Part shown: one piece after another, positions 18,442-27,542 of the stretch
Layout of the letters: the number at the start of each line of letters is the position of its first letter
How positions within the stretch are numbered: position 1 is the first letter of the stretch
Assembly: GCA_918797485.1 (NCBI GenBank)
Contig: CAKKNE010000001.1
Span: 2,542,001 to 2,606,000, forward strand
Reading direction: 5' to 3'
DNA from: Pelagomonas calceolata
Lineage: Eukaryota; Sar; Pelagophyceae; Pelagomonadales; Pelagomonadaceae
DNA length: 64,000 bases
Position numbers and translations under genes: made by a program
Notes under the pieces: generated by a model
Database searches by the model: none
What the model was told of the DNA's origin: nothing
What the model saw: only the letters and a program-made list of their open reading frames with translations

Positions 18442-19491
18442 TTAGGCCCCCGGGACCGGTTTTGGGGAGGGGGGAGGCGGTGGGGAGGGCGCGACCAGGG
18501 GCGGCGCCGCGGGCGCCGGCGGCGAGACCGTGACGGCGGCGGCGACCGCGGGCGCCGCCGCCGCCGCGCGGCGGAGCTCCTCCATGAGCTTGGCGCTCCG
18601 CTCGGGGTGGTGCTCGGGGCAGAAGTGGCACATGCACGACGGCCCGCAGTTGCAGGGCCCGCCCGTCCGCGCGTTGCAGCCCTCCACCAACAACCCCAGC
18701 GAGTCCGCGAGCGCGAACTCCGCGGCGACCGGCGCCGCGGCGGGCTCGATGCCGTCGCCCGGCGCCTCGCTCACGACGCTGCCCGGGAAGCCGACGCCGC
18801 GCAGCGCCCCGAGGATGGCCGACGCGTCCTGCGTCGTCCGCACGTGCGCGAGCTTGCGCGGAATGTTGACCCCCACCAGCTCCGTGCCGGCGAGGGCGTC
18901 GAGGGCGCCGCGCACGGCGCTGCCGCAGCTCGCGGCGCACATCATGTCGGGCACGCTAATCAGCAGCGACGTGGTCGGCGCGCCCGGCGGCGGCGGCGGC
19001 CGCGCGGGCACGGGCGCGCGCGGCGCCGACGCCGCCGCGAAGGCGAGGATCGCGACCTCGGCCGCGTAGTGGGGCGGGACGGCCTCGGCCGCGGCCTCGG
19101 CGCCGCCCGGGGCCTGCCGCGGGCCGAGCGCGAGCGCCGCGCGCGCCGCGGCCGCCGCGATCTCGTGCGACGCGGGCCGCGGCGCGACGCGCGGGCGCTT
19201 CGGCGACGGCGCGCCGGGCGGCTGGAGGGGGGGGACGGGCCCCGCCGCGCCGCCGCCGCCCGCGGCGGCGAGCCAGGCGTCGTGGCGCCGCTGCTGCTCG
19301 AGCGCGCGCTTCTCCTCGCGGCTCAGCTCGAAGACGAGGCCCTTCAGGGCCGGCGGGTAGTCGTGGACGAAGCTGCACTCGCGGTTCCACTTCTGGCACG
19401 TCCAGCACTTGCGGCCGGGGCCCCGCGGCTTGCACTCCTTGACCTTGCGGCGGCGCCGCGAGCACTCGGTGCAGCACTTGCGCTCGCGCAT
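18442..19491 (-). CDS. Zn-cluster / HMA / Cys-rich protein, candidate metal-responsive regulator
   Basis: 349 aa from the ATG at 19491. Residues 6-40 (ERKCCTECSRRRRKVKEC, then KCWTCQKWNREC) have C-x2-C-x9-C-x8-C-x2-C-x6-C spacing with a basic patch. This is very like a fungal Zn2Cys6 DNA-binding cluster with a longer first loop. A helix rich in Glu/Arg follows. An HMA-like domain lies near 200-268 (LLISVPDMMCAASCGSAV), with a CxxxC-G variant of the metal loop. A Cys-rich motif near 290 (GPCNCGPSCMCHFCPEHHPE) could bind Cu or Zn in metallothionein fashion. The order DNA-binding cluster, metal domain, Cys cluster suggests a nuclear metal sensor, but this is inference. The P1B Zn/Cd ATPase is 2 kb away on the same strand. 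Confidence 0.7.
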   Translation of the reverse strand: MRERKCCTECSRRRRKVKECKPRGPGRKCWTCQKWNRECSFVHDYPPALKGLVFELSREEKRALEQQRRHDAWLAAAGGGGAAGPVPPLQPPGAPSPKRPRVAPRPASHEIAAAAARAALALGPRQAPGGAEAAAEAVPPHYAAEVAILAFAAASAPRAPVPARPPPPPGAPTTSLLISVPDMMCAASCGSAVRGALDALAGTELVGVNIPRKLAHVRTTQDASAILGALRGVGFPGSVVSEAPGDGIEPAAAPVAAEFALADSLGLLVEGCNARTGGPCNCGPSCMCHFCPEHHPERSAKLMEELRRAAAAAPAVAAAVTVSPPAPAAPPLVAPSPPPPPSPKPVPGA

Positions 19492-19905
19492 CGCGCTCTG
19501 GTCGGTCTGAAGCGCTGTCCGCTCCGCTCGCGGTCTGATGCGCGCCCTGGCCGCTGTCCGCTGCTCGGCAAATACGGCGCTGCGTAAGATACAGGGTTCG
19601 TTGCTCGGCGTCGGCTTGTGGGGCGACGCTGTTAAGGTGAGCACTTACTGCGGTACTGGAGCCAGATACTTACCTAGCGTATACCCCCCCCCGCTCTTAC
19701 CCTAGCCTCTCTAGCCCCCCTTCAAGACACGCGAGGAATCACGCGCAGGAGGTCTGGGCCCGGCAGCGCACCGGAACTCATACGAAGTCCGCTCTCAACG
19801 GCCACTGGCACACGCGTCGCGCGAACACGACGACGACCCGAATGCCAAGCTAGTAGGACAAACAAGCAACTGCACAGTCTTTACCCGGGTCTTGTTGTTG
19901 GGGGC
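19492..19905. other. Intergenic region with a CT-rich dispersed repeat
   Basis: No gene seen. Positions 19700-19725 (CCCTAGCCTCTCTAGCCCCC...) recur almost unchanged at 53379-53406 upstream of gyrase B. Confidence 0.5.
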
Positions 19906-21276
19906 TCAGAACCCCTTCATCCAGTCGGGGAGCGAGTCGCCGCTCTTCTGGCGCGCGGGCGCCGGCGTCGGCGCCGGTGCCTCGGACCAGCCCGCGCCCC
20001 AGGCGCCGCTCTGCACCGGCGGCGGGGCCGCGGCGGCTTGGAAGGCCGGCGCGGCCGGCGCGGCGGGTCGGCGCGCGATTGGCGGCGGCGCCGCGGGCGC
20101 CGCGGGGCGCCGGGCCACGGGCGGCGGCGCGGCCGGCGCGGCCGGCCGGCGGGTCACGGGCGGCGGCGCGGCGGGAGCGGCCGGCCGGCGGGCCACGGGC
20201 GGCGGCGCAGCCGGCGCGGCGGGCCGGCGGGCCACGGGCGGCGGCGCGGCCGGCGCGGCCGGCGCGGCCGGGCGCTGCGCCGGCGGGGCGGTCCAGGTGC
20301 TGCCCCAGGACGGCGCCGCCCCGGCATGGGCGAGCGCGGGCCGCGCCGCCGGCGCGGGCCACCCGGGCTGGGGGGCCGGCGCGGTCCGCGCGGATACCGC
20401 AGGCGCGGTCCGCGTGGGCACCGCGGGCGCCGCGCGCATGGGCACCCCGGGCGCCGCGCGCATGGGCATCGCGGGCGCGGGGCGCGGGACCATGGGCGGC
20501 GCCGGCTCGCCGCCGCCGGCCAGCGGCGCGTCGCGCGGCGCCGGCGCGCAGGCGGCGAAGGGGTCCAGGAGATCCACCTGGCGCGGCGCCGGCGCCTCGA
20601 CGCGCGGCGCGTAGGACGCGCGCGGTGGCGCGAACGGCGCCGGCGCCGCGGCCGCGGCCGCCGGAGCCGCGGGCGCGGGCGGGCCGCTCCCGGCGCTCGT
20701 CGAGAAGCGCTGCGGCGCGGGGTCGATCGGCCGGCCCTCGGCCCAGCGCGCGCGCGTCCGCTCGAGCAGGTCGGCGCCGGCGGGCCGCGCGGCCCCGATC
20801 TGGAGGCTCGCGCGGCGCTTGGAGCGGTGCGACACGAGCGGCGGCGCGCCGGCGACGAGGAGGGCCGGCCGCCGGTACGTCGGCGCCCCGCGGCGCCGCG
20901 GCCGCGGCGCGGCCGCCGCGGGCGCCGCGCGCGGCGGCGGTTTCGCGGCGGCCGCCGGCGACGCCGGCGCCGCGGGGGCAGGAGGGGCCAGGGGGGACGG
21001 CGGATGGTCGAGCGACGAGGCCTTCTCGAGCTGGTCGAGGCTGGCCATCGTCTCGGCGAGCGACTTGGGCCGCGCGCGCGCGGCCGCGGCCCCGCCGCTC
21101 GTCGGGCCCCGGTGCGGCTCCGCCGGCTTCTTGGCCAGGGCGTCCTGGCGCTTCGCGTCGGCGTTCAGCTGGGCCTGCCAGAGCAGGTCCGCGCCGGCGT
21201 CGGACTTGCGCCGCGCGGCGGCCGGCGCGGGCTTTGGCGGCGGGGCCGCGCTCTTCTTGGAGCCGAAGACGGGCAT
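19906..21276 (-). CDS. Pro/Ala-rich repeat protein with endocytic-type motifs
   Basis: 456 aa, mostly disordered. The N-terminal third is basic and Ala-rich, with a short helix (SLAETMASLDQLEKASSLD). A middle motif VDLLDPFAA combines a clathrin-box-like LLDPF with a DPF tripeptide that binds the AP-2 appendage in other eukaryotes. Residues about 325-415 contain five tandem 13-residue units PPPVARRPAAPAA. The chain ends SGDSLPDWMKGF. I do not recognise the family. The motifs hint at membrane-traffic scaffolding, but such short motifs arise by chance in low-complexity proteins. A palindromic element lies 71 nt upstream of the ATG. Confidence 0.6.
   Translation of the reverse strand: MPVFGSKKSAAPPPKPAPAAARRKSDAGADLLWQAQLNADAKRQDALAKKPAEPHRGPTSGGAAAARARPKSLAETMASLDQLEKASSLDHPPSPLAPPAPAAPASPAAAAKPPPRAAPAAAAPRPRRRGAPTYRRPALLVAGAPPLVSHRSKRRASLQIGAARPAGADLLERTRARWAEGRPIDPAPQRFSTSAGSGPPAPAAPAAAAAAPAPFAPPRASYAPRVEAPAPRQVDLLDPFAACAPAPRDAPLAGGGEPAPPMVPRPAPAMPMRAAPGVPMRAAPAVPTRTAPAVSARTAPAPQPGWPAPAARPALAHAGAAPSWGSTWTAPPAQRPAAPAAPAAPPPVARRPAAPAAPPPVARRPAAPAAPPPVTRRPAAPAAPPPVARRPAAPAAPPPIARRPAAPAAPAFQAAAAPPPVQSGAWGAGWSEAPAPTPAPARQKSGDSLPDWMKGF
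20045..20280. repeat. In-frame 39-bp tandem repeats
   Basis: About five units, coding for PPPVARRPAAPAA on the minus strand inside the Pro/Ala-rich gene. Codon-level variation is small, so the array may be unstable in copy number. Confidence 0.8.
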
Positions 21277-21347
21277 CTTGGTAACGTCTAAGGCTGGGTA
21301 CGCTTGGTAGCTGTGGGTGAAAATGCGACAGCCTTGGCTGCCATAAA

Positions 21348-21371
21348 GCTAGCGTACACCAACACACTAGC
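21348..21371. promoter_or_regulatory. Palindromic CTAG element, copy 4
   Basis: GCTAGCGT ... CACTAGC around ACACCAACA, 71 nt upstream of the Pro/Ala-rich gene's ATG. Confidence 0.5.
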
Positions 21372-21513
21372 AGCGTACGAGTACGCCCCTCTCTAGTGGT
21401 CTAGCTCCTGTCTAGGGGCCTAGTCCCTAGCACGAAAACGTTCCCATTATGATCTATACGTAGCATTTAGACCGCCGTACCAAAAATCGATTACAAGATA
21501 GTTACACCACTAG

Positions 21514-21777
21514 GGCATTGCGACGCGGAACGGCGTCAGCTACGGCGAGCTCGTGCTCGAGGACCGGAGACGGAGCGTATTCCACTGGGAGTTCCTCGAC
21601 CCGGAGCGGCTCGAGGCCGGCAGGGCGGCGGTGCTCGACGCGGGGTCGCCGCCCGGCGGGCGCGAGGTCTACGCGTTCTGGGTGAACCAGGACGTCGTCG
21701 TGCCGCCGGCCGCGTTCCTGGGCGCCGTCCGCGGCGCGGCGGCGAGCCCGCTGAACCGGCGACTACTCGCGGGGTAA
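21514..21777 (+). pseudogene. Coding-like fragment without a start codon
   Basis: An 87-residue open frame (NGVSYGELVLEDRRRSVFHW ... EVYAFWVNQDVVVPPAAFLG ... SPLNRRLLAG) opens after a stop at 21511 and contains no ATG. Base composition and amino-acid usage look like the host's genes. It could be the last exon of a gene (CACTAG|GG at its start could be an acceptor) or a remnant. No upstream exon is apparent in the AT-richer 21375-21510. Confidence 0.35.
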
Positions 21778-21802
21778 GTCAAGGCCTGACACACAGTTTT
21801 AA

Positions 21803-23308
21803 TCAACGTTTCGGCGCGGGCGGCGGCGCCGGCAGCGCGAGCTTCTCCTTCAGCGCGGCGAAGGGCGCGTCGGCGCCGCGCCGGACGCCGGCGCGGACCG
21901 CGGGCGTCCAGTCGCGCGCGGACCAGTCCCTCCCTTTCACCATGACGACGAGCCAGCGCGCGTACTTCGTCGACAGCTGCTGGGGCTCGCAGGCCACGAG
22001 CGTCAGCGCCGGGTGCCGCGGCACGTCCTCGGGCGTCAGGTCGTTCGTCGCCGGCAGGAGGTACGCGAGGCGCCCCCCCCGTTTCAGACACCGCGCCGCG
22101 ATCTCGAGCAGGTCGCAGAGCACGTCGGCCGTCGCGTAGGGTTTCGTCGCCGGCACGTGCTCCCTCCGCAATTCGTCCGGCACCGGCTTGACGGCCCCGT
22201 CCTTGCCCGCGCACCGCGCGCCCGCGCGCACGCCGTACGGCGGGTCGCTGACCACGCAGTCGAACGCCCCCTCGATGCTCGGCCCCCGGAACGAGTCGAA
22301 GAAGCGCGAGCTGTCCATCCGGAGGATTTCCGGCAGCGGCAGGCCGTACTGCCGGAAGTTCGCGAAGATGGTCCGCCGCTCCCTGTCGTCGGCGTGCAGC
22401 GGCTGCAGCGCCGCCGAGGGCTGCTTCCGCGGGAGCGCGCCCCGCCGCCGTTCCCCGCTGTCGCGCTCGGACACGTGCTTGCCCCGCAGGACCTTCCAGT
22501 CGATGTCGCTTCCCAGGCACCTCCCGCCCAGCGCCGCGCACGCGACGAGGATGGAGCCCGTGCCCGCGAAGGGGTCCAGAGTAGAGCAGCCCTCGCGCAC
22601 ACCGGCCGCGTTCGCCATGATCAGCGCGAGCTCCGCGTCCAACGCCGTCGGGCCCAGGTACAGGCGCTGCTTGAGGTCCAACTTGGACACGAGCTCGCGC
22701 GCCCGGGACGCGGCCACGACGCGGCCGGCGTAGCACCTCGCGGGCGCGGCGCCCCTCGCCGGCCGCGCTTCGTCGTAAACCTCCACGACGCGGTAGCGGA
22801 CGTCCGCGCCCTTGAGGCGCACGCGCCCGCGGCACCGGAACGCGCCCCGGTATTGGTTCCGCACGGCCTCCTGCGCGCCCAAATCCAGGCCGACGCCGTA
22901 CGCCTCGACGCCCAGGCACCACGTCGTCTCCTCGCCGAAAAAAACGTCGGTGCCTTCCAACGCCGCCGCCTGCGCCGCGCAGGCGCCGTGGTCCGCCCCG
23001 ACGCCCCAGATCTCGAGCGCGTCCCGGACGAGGATGGCGCGCGTCACGACGTCCCGCAGCAGCCGGGGCGACGGCGCGCGCAGCACGACGTAGGGCTCCT
23101 CGCCCGCCGCCGCCGCCGCGCTCGGTCGGTCGTAGCACGACGCCGGGTCGAGGCCCGCGCTCCGGAGCAGCGCGTCGAGCTCGAGGTAGCGGAAGCGGTC
23201 CGTGTGCGCCTCGAGCACGAAGCGGAGCAGGTAGCGGTCGGCGACGGCGTCGTCGCGGGGCGGCGCGCGCGCCGCCTCGCGCTGCTGCTGCTTGGCGCGG
23301 TTGACCAT
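21803..23308 (-). CDS. TRM11: tRNA (guanine-10-N2)-methyltransferase, TRM11/TRMT11
   Basis: 501 aa from the ATG at 23308. TRM11 with TRM112 makes N2-methylguanosine at position 10 of tRNAs in the cytosol. The SAM site DPFAGTGSILVA is near residue 244, and the catalytic motif SDPPYGVRAG near 352 (the N6/N2-amino-methylase D-P-P-Y). The N-terminal half (RYLLRFVLEAHTDRFRYLELDALLRSAG ...) matches the TRM11 N-terminal and THUMP-like region. The length fits the family. The frame stays open upstream of the ATG through a tandem duplication, but no earlier ATG exists. TRM112 is not in the window. Confidence 0.92.
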   Translation of the reverse strand: MVNRAKQQQREAARAPPRDDAVADRYLLRFVLEAHTDRFRYLELDALLRSAGLDPASCYDRPSAAAAAGEEPYVVLRAPSPRLLRDVVTRAILVRDALEIWGVGADHGACAAQAAALEGTDVFFGEETTWCLGVEAYGVGLDLGAQEAVRNQYRGAFRCRGRVRLKGADVRYRVVEVYDEARPARGAAPARCYAGRVVAASRARELVSKLDLKQRLYLGPTALDAELALIMANAAGVREGCSTLDPFAGTGSILVACAALGGRCLGSDIDWKVLRGKHVSERDSGERRRGALPRKQPSAALQPLHADDRERRTIFANFRQYGLPLPEILRMDSSRFFDSFRGPSIEGAFDCVVSDPPYGVRAGARCAGKDGAVKPVPDELRREHVPATKPYATADVLCDLLEIAARCLKRGGRLAYLLPATNDLTPEDVPRHPALTLVACEPQQLSTKYARWLVVMVKGRDWSARDWTPAVRAGVRRGADAPFAALKEKLALPAPPPAPKR

Positions 23309-23316
23309 TTTGTTAG

Positions 23317-23397
23317 TGTGCGCTCGTTTCGTATTCTGTTGCGCGGCGCTCGGCGTATGTGCGCTCGTTCTTATGCTGTTGCGCGCCGCTCGGCGTA
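23317..23397. repeat. Tandem duplication (41 + 40 bp) just upstream of the TRM11 start
   Basis: Two units beginning TGTGCGCTCGTT and ending CGCTCGGCGTA, with a few mismatches. The array ends 8 bp before the TRM11 ATG. Confidence 0.85.
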
Positions 23398-23580
23398 GCA
23401 CAGATGTCGCCGAGGTGCAGCAGTGCAGAGTGGCGCCAGGCTGCTACACGTGCAGCGTCGCGCCGGTAGTGCAAGGACGGAGAGAGGTATTAATGATACT
23501 AATCGCGTGCACGGTTTACTTGTGAAATGCAGTCGCACCTTCCTCCTTAGCTCGACGAGCACTCGCAGACAAAGCCTACA

Positions 23581-23599
23581 GCTAGATGATAGACACTAG
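23581..23599. promoter_or_regulatory. Palindromic CTAG element, divergent copy 5
   Basis: GCTAG ... CACTAG around ATGATAGA, between TRM11 (272 nt) and the kinase gene (313 nt). It is the only element seen in the 600-bp divergent region 23309-23912, apart from the TRM11 duplication. Confidence 0.35.
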
Positions 23600-23912
23600 A
23601 CTCTGCGAAAGAGACCGTTTTATAATTCCTTGCGCTCGATGGGTACAAGGTTAAAAGATGTCTCGCGCGCCGCAAAACCCGCGTCAAAAAGCAAGCGCGC
23701 ATGCTAGCCGCGCCGCGCCCGCACAAACCTACACATCGTACTCCACAGTGCGGGCCGGCCGTACGCGCCCTTGACCCCGCCGCGCTAGCTGCTGCTGCTT
23801 CGGCCAACGCCCGAGGAACGCCCAACAGCGTTTCTCCAGGAACGTCGTTGCTCCATCAGGCGCCGGCCGCGCCGGGATAGCAAACCCTTTCGGCGCGTCG
23901 GCGGTCCGCCCT

Positions 23913-25859
23913 ATGCCGCAGAACACCACCGGCAAGAGCGGGCGCAAGCGCCGCAACCGGAAGAAGGGCAAGGGCCCCGCGCCGCTCTCGCCGCTGCCGC
24001 GCGCGGCCGCCGCGGACGTCACGAACGTCGCGACCGTCGCGGCGCCCCCGGCGCCCATGGCGCCCCCGGCGCCGGCCGCGCCGCCGCGCCTCCCGGCGGC
24101 CTTCCCCGAGCCCGCGCCGGCGCCGGCGGCGCCGGCGAGCCCCCTCGACGACTCGTCCCTCCGCGGGCCGCCCATGGCGCCCCCGGCGCCCATGTCGCCG
24201 GCGTCGGACGCGTCCGACGTCGAGCGCCACGTGCTCGCGCTCATGAGCCCGGACCAGGCGCCGGCGACGCCATCGGAGGCGTCGCCGGCGTCGCTCGCGA
24301 CGACGGAGCCGGCGTCGCCGCCGATGCCCGAGGACGAGCCGGCGCCGCCGCCCGCGGCCGACGTGGTCCTCGGCCCCGAGATCGGCCGCGGCAAGTTCGC
24401 GCGCGTCGTGCGCGCGACGCATGGAGGGCGCGTCGTCGCGGCGAAGCTGCCCGTGCGGAACGAGGACGACGACCGCGAGGAGGCGGAGGTCGCCAGGTAC
24501 CTCGCGCAGGAGATCCGCATGCTGCGGGGCTGCGACCACGAGCACGTCGTGCGCTTCGTGGGCGTCGTGGACGGGACGACGCTGCTGACGGAACTGTGCG
24601 CGGGCGGCGACCTGCTGAGGTTACTGGAAGGTAACGCGGAGCTGGGCTGGCCGCTGCGGCTGCGCCTCGCGGGCGACGCGTGCCGCGGCCTCGCGTACCT
24701 CCACGAGCGCGGCGTGATGCATAGGGACGTGAAGGCCGAGAACGTGCTGCTCTCCCAGGACTGGCGGGGCAAGCTCTGCGACTTCGGCATGGCCCGCGAC
24801 GCGGACGAGAACTCACAATGTAAGACGCTCTGCGGCACGCCGGAGTACATGGCGCCGGAGCTGCTGCTCGGCGAGGTCGAGGCGTATGGATTGGCCGCGG
24901 ACGTGTTCAGCCTGGGCTGCGTGCTGGTGGAGCTCGCGACGCGCGAGGCGTGCGCGACGTGTTTGGTGCGGGAAGCTAGAAACATGTTCGAGGTCGACGA
25001 CGATATCTTGCGGGCGAAGCTGGCGGGCGCGCCGGACAGCTTCGTGGAGCTCGCGGTGCAGTGTCTGGCGGGCGAGGACTACGAGCGGCCGCTCGCGGAG
25101 GACGCGCAGGCGTGGCTCGAGGAGCTGGCGAGCGAGGCGGGCGCGGTCGCGGCGCCGCCGGCGCCGGCCGGGGTCGCGCCGCCGCCGCCGCCCGCCGAGC
25201 CGCCGGCGCCCGCCCCGCCGACGGCGTGGGGCGCGCTCGGCCTCGACGCGGGCCGCGTGTCGGGCGAGCTCCTCCTGATGGACGCGGCCGGCCGCTTTGC
25301 GCGGCGCTGGGTCGTCGTCGCCGGGTCGTGCGTGTCGTGGACGGGCGAGGCGGCGCGCGACGCGGGCGCGCGCGACCTGCGCGCGGCGACGGCCGTGGCC
25401 GTCGAGGGCGACGACGTCGTCCTCGACGGGACGACGCGCTTCCGCGCCGCCGACGCGCTGCGCCGCGACGTCTGGGCGGCGGCGCTGCGCGCGGCGGTCG
25501 CGCGCGCGCCGGCCGGCGGCCCCGGCGACGTCGCGGTCGCCGTCGCGCCGCTGCCGCGCTTCCCGGGCTACGTGGACGTGCGCGCCCGCCGGGGCGGCCT
25601 GCGCGCGTCGCGCTTCGTCGCCGTGGAGGCGGTGACGACGGACCTCGACGCGCGGCTCGGCGCGCTGGCCGAGGACGACGCGGCGCTCCCGCGGCCGCCC
25701 GCCGGCGGCGGCGCCGACGCGGCGGCGGTGGAGGCCTACCTGGCGGAGGTCGCGGCGGCCGTCGGCGGGCGGCCGCGCCTGCTCGAGGCGCTCCTCGAGG
25801 CGCTCGACCTCGCCGACGACGGCCCGCGCGTCGTCGTCGGCGCCGCGCGCCCGGTCTAG
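23913..25859 (+). CDS. Serine/threonine protein kinase with a C-terminal PH-like domain
   Basis: 648 aa. Residues 1-145 are basic then Pro/Ala-rich. The kinase domain runs about 148-400. It has the glycine loop EIGRGKFARVV (from about 155), the AAK lysine, HRDVKAEN (from 269), DFG (289-291) and CGTPEYMAPE, so all catalytic residues are present. The short activation segment and the MAPELL motif fit a TKL- or CAMK-like branch; I cannot assign the family. After a Pro/Ala linker, residues about 449-530 (VSGELLLMDAAGRFARRWVV ... [16 protein letters not shown]) read as a PH domain with its C-terminal Trp helix, suggesting membrane phosphoinositide binding. The last 120 residues are Ala-rich and unassigned. 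Confidence 0.85.
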   Translation: MPQNTTGKSGRKRRNRKKGKGPAPLSPLPRAAAADVTNVATVAAPPAPMAPPAPAAPPRLPAAFPEPAPAPAAPASPLDDSSLRGPPMAPPAPMSPASDASDVERHVLALMSPDQAPATPSEASPASLATTEPASPPMPEDEPAPPPAADVVLGPEIGRGKFARVVRATHGGRVVAAKLPVRNEDDDREEAEVARYLAQEIRMLRGCDHEHVVRFVGVVDGTTLLTELCAGGDLLRLLEGNAELGWPLRLRLAGDACRGLAYLHERGVMHRDVKAENVLLSQDWRGKLCDFGMARDADENSQCKTLCGTPEYMAPELLLGEVEAYGLAADVFSLGCVLVELATREACATCLVREARNMFEVDDDILRAKLAGAPDSFVELAVQCLAGEDYERPLAEDAQAWLEELASEAGAVAAPPAPAGVAPPPPPAEPPAPAPPTAWGALGLDAGRVSGELLLMDAAGRFARRWVVVAGSCVSWTGEAARDAGARDLRAATAVAVEGDDVVLDGTTRFRAADALRRDVWAAALRAAVARAPAGGPGDVAVAVAPLPRFPGYVDVRARRGGLRASRFVAVEAVTTDLDARLGALAEDDAALPRPPAGGGADAAAVEAYLAEVAAAVGGRPRLLEALLEALDLADDGPRVVVGAARPV

Positions 25860-26281
25860 CCAGCCGCCTTCCTCCCGGCCCTAAGATACATACCGAGACT
25901 CGTTCGTCCGGAGCCGCCGCGTCCGAGTCCGACTCAGCAGAAGTACGGGCCCCGCAAGCAACCATGATTCCGGGTCGCCGGAGAACCCATCGCCCCTTGG
26001 ATCCATTAAGGGTCCCCCCAACCCTCGAAAGCCGGAGTTGCGCTCGTATTCATCCGCGGGAAGGCGAGATTAGAAACCGTCTGAGACCCCCCTTTGCCTT
26101 GCACCTCGACACAAGCTGTCCCGCAAAGGTGGTACCTGGCCAGTCGTGCCAGACATCAACATCCTCTGCCATCTTGGTCAAAGCCGCCACGCCACGACGG
26201 GCGTGGTGGTCCCAGGCCCAGCGACGAGACGAAAGCGGCTGGCAGCCCCGGCAGCCCCGGCGAGCGGCAACCCGTCCGCAG
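25860..26281. other. Intergenic region, no gene seen
   Basis: About 420 bp between the kinase and the small 67-aa ORF. It is less GC-rich than the flanking genes. No motif recognised. Confidence 0.4.
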
Positions 26282-26485
26282 ATGCCGCTGCCCACGCTAG
26301 ACGAGACGAAGACCATGGAGCAGGGGCGCTCGGACACGCCGCCGGCGACCCTCAAGAAGTGCCGCTCGGCGGGCACGCTCCAGGAGGTGGCGCAGCACGT
26401 CGACCGCCGCCGGTCGCGCGCGTCGCGCGACGACGACGACGAGAAGCGGCCGGCCGGCGAGGGCAAGGCGCCGGAGAAGTCGTGA
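26282..26485 (+). CDS. Small basic hypothetical protein (67 aa)
   Basis: ATG 26282 to TGA 26485. The sequence is polar: MPLPTLDETKTMEQGRSDTP, then PATLKKCRSAGTLQEVAQHV, then DRRRSRASRDDDDEKRP. A short basic helix with RS-type phosphorylation sites is the only recognisable feature. I have no family match. Codon use fits neighbouring genes, which favours a real gene over chance. Confidence 0.4.
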   Translation: MPLPTLDETKTMEQGRSDTPPATLKKCRSAGTLQEVAQHVDRRRSRASRDDDDEKRPAGEGKAPEKS

Positions 26486-26656
26486 CGGTCCCTCCTCGCT
26501 CTCGCTCGCTCTCGCTTCTCTCCCGTCTTCCTCTCCTGTCCTCCTCGCCTCCACGACCGCGCCGCTGTCGTCAACGGCGCCGCGCTGCAAGCAACCTGCG
26601 CAAGCCTTCCCTTAACCCGTTTTAGAAATCACATCCAGAGACGAAGCGGCACTTAC

Positions 26657-27247
26657 TCACAGGCCGCCGATCTGCTTCAGGACGTCCCGGAGCGCGTCCC
26701 GGGCAAGAACCAACTCGTCCTTGGACAGGTCCATGTACTTGGCGACCTGGTCCTTGCCGCCCGACGGGTTGTACTCGCCGAAGGACGCCGTGTACGCGTA
26801 CTCCTGCGCGGACGTGCTGTGCTGCACGAACTGCTCCGTCGCCAGGTTCCAGGCGTCGATGTCGACGTCCGGCGTGATGGCGGCCTTGAAGAGCTTCTCC
26901 ACCTTGAAGAGCGGCGCGTCCGTCGACTTGAGGCCGAGCGCCGCGGGCACCTTGTTGGCGTCGCGGTCGCACTCGGCCGCGAGGGTCACCTGGCCCTCCT
27001 GGCCGCACTTGATGAACGTCTCCTTGTCCCAGTTCTTGAGGAGGGCCTCGATGCCGTCGTAGCCCGCCCGCAGCCGCTCCGTCGCGTCCGCGGCCAGGCT
27101 CGGGCGCGCGAGGCCCAGCGGCGCGAGGGACAAGGTGCGGAGCAGCGCGCGCCGCGAGCGCGGCGGCGCCCGCGGCGGCGCGTGGCGGACCGGTTCTGGT
27201 CGCAGGGCCGCGGCCCGCGCGAGGACGCAGGCTAGAACCAGCCGCAT
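26657..27247 (-). CDS. Plastid-targeted, probable thylakoid-lumen protein
   Basis: 196 aa from the ATG at 27247. The leader is tripartite. A signal peptide (MRLVLACVLARAAALRP) is followed by a basic transit-like stretch (RHAPPRAPPRSRRAL), then a twin-Arg-containing hydrophobic segment (RRALLRTLSLAPLGLARPSLA) ending in an AxA-like site. This fits import into a secondary plastid and Tat-type transfer to the lumen. The mature part (about 150 aa; YDGIEALLKNWDKETFIKCG ...) is helical and ends DELVLARDALRDVLKQIGGL. It is PsbQ-like in size and helical character, but I do not recognise it as PsbQ. Function unknown, possibly photosystem-associated. Confidence 0.75.
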   Translation of the reverse strand: MRLVLACVLARAAALRPEPVRHAPPRAPPRSRRALLRTLSLAPLGLARPSLAADATERLRAGYDGIEALLKNWDKETFIKCGQEGQVTLAAECDRDANKVPAALGLKSTDAPLFKVEKLFKAAITPDVDIDAWNLATEQFVQHSTSAQEYAYTASFGEYNPSGGKDQVAKYMDLSKDELVLARDALRDVLKQIGGL

Positions 27248-27542
27248 AGTCAGCTGGGCTCCGGAGCACTGTGGTCTAGCGCGCTCGACGTCTCCGTGCT
27301 CGGACACAGCGACTCTCTGGCGTACTACTTCAATCACCCTGTTGCCACAGCAGAGGGAGAGCTCTGAGCTCTCCCTGGTTCAGGTGGTAGCGGCAGTAGG
27401 GCGCCTGAGGCAAAGAGCAGCTAAACGCGGCTCCTACAGCGCGTTTGATTGAAATTGTTGCGGTCATCGCGCTCCCAGCGCTGCTCTGCCGCCGCGCGTC
27501 GCGTGTGGAAGGATTGCGGCTGATCTTCTGGATCCGTAGAGG

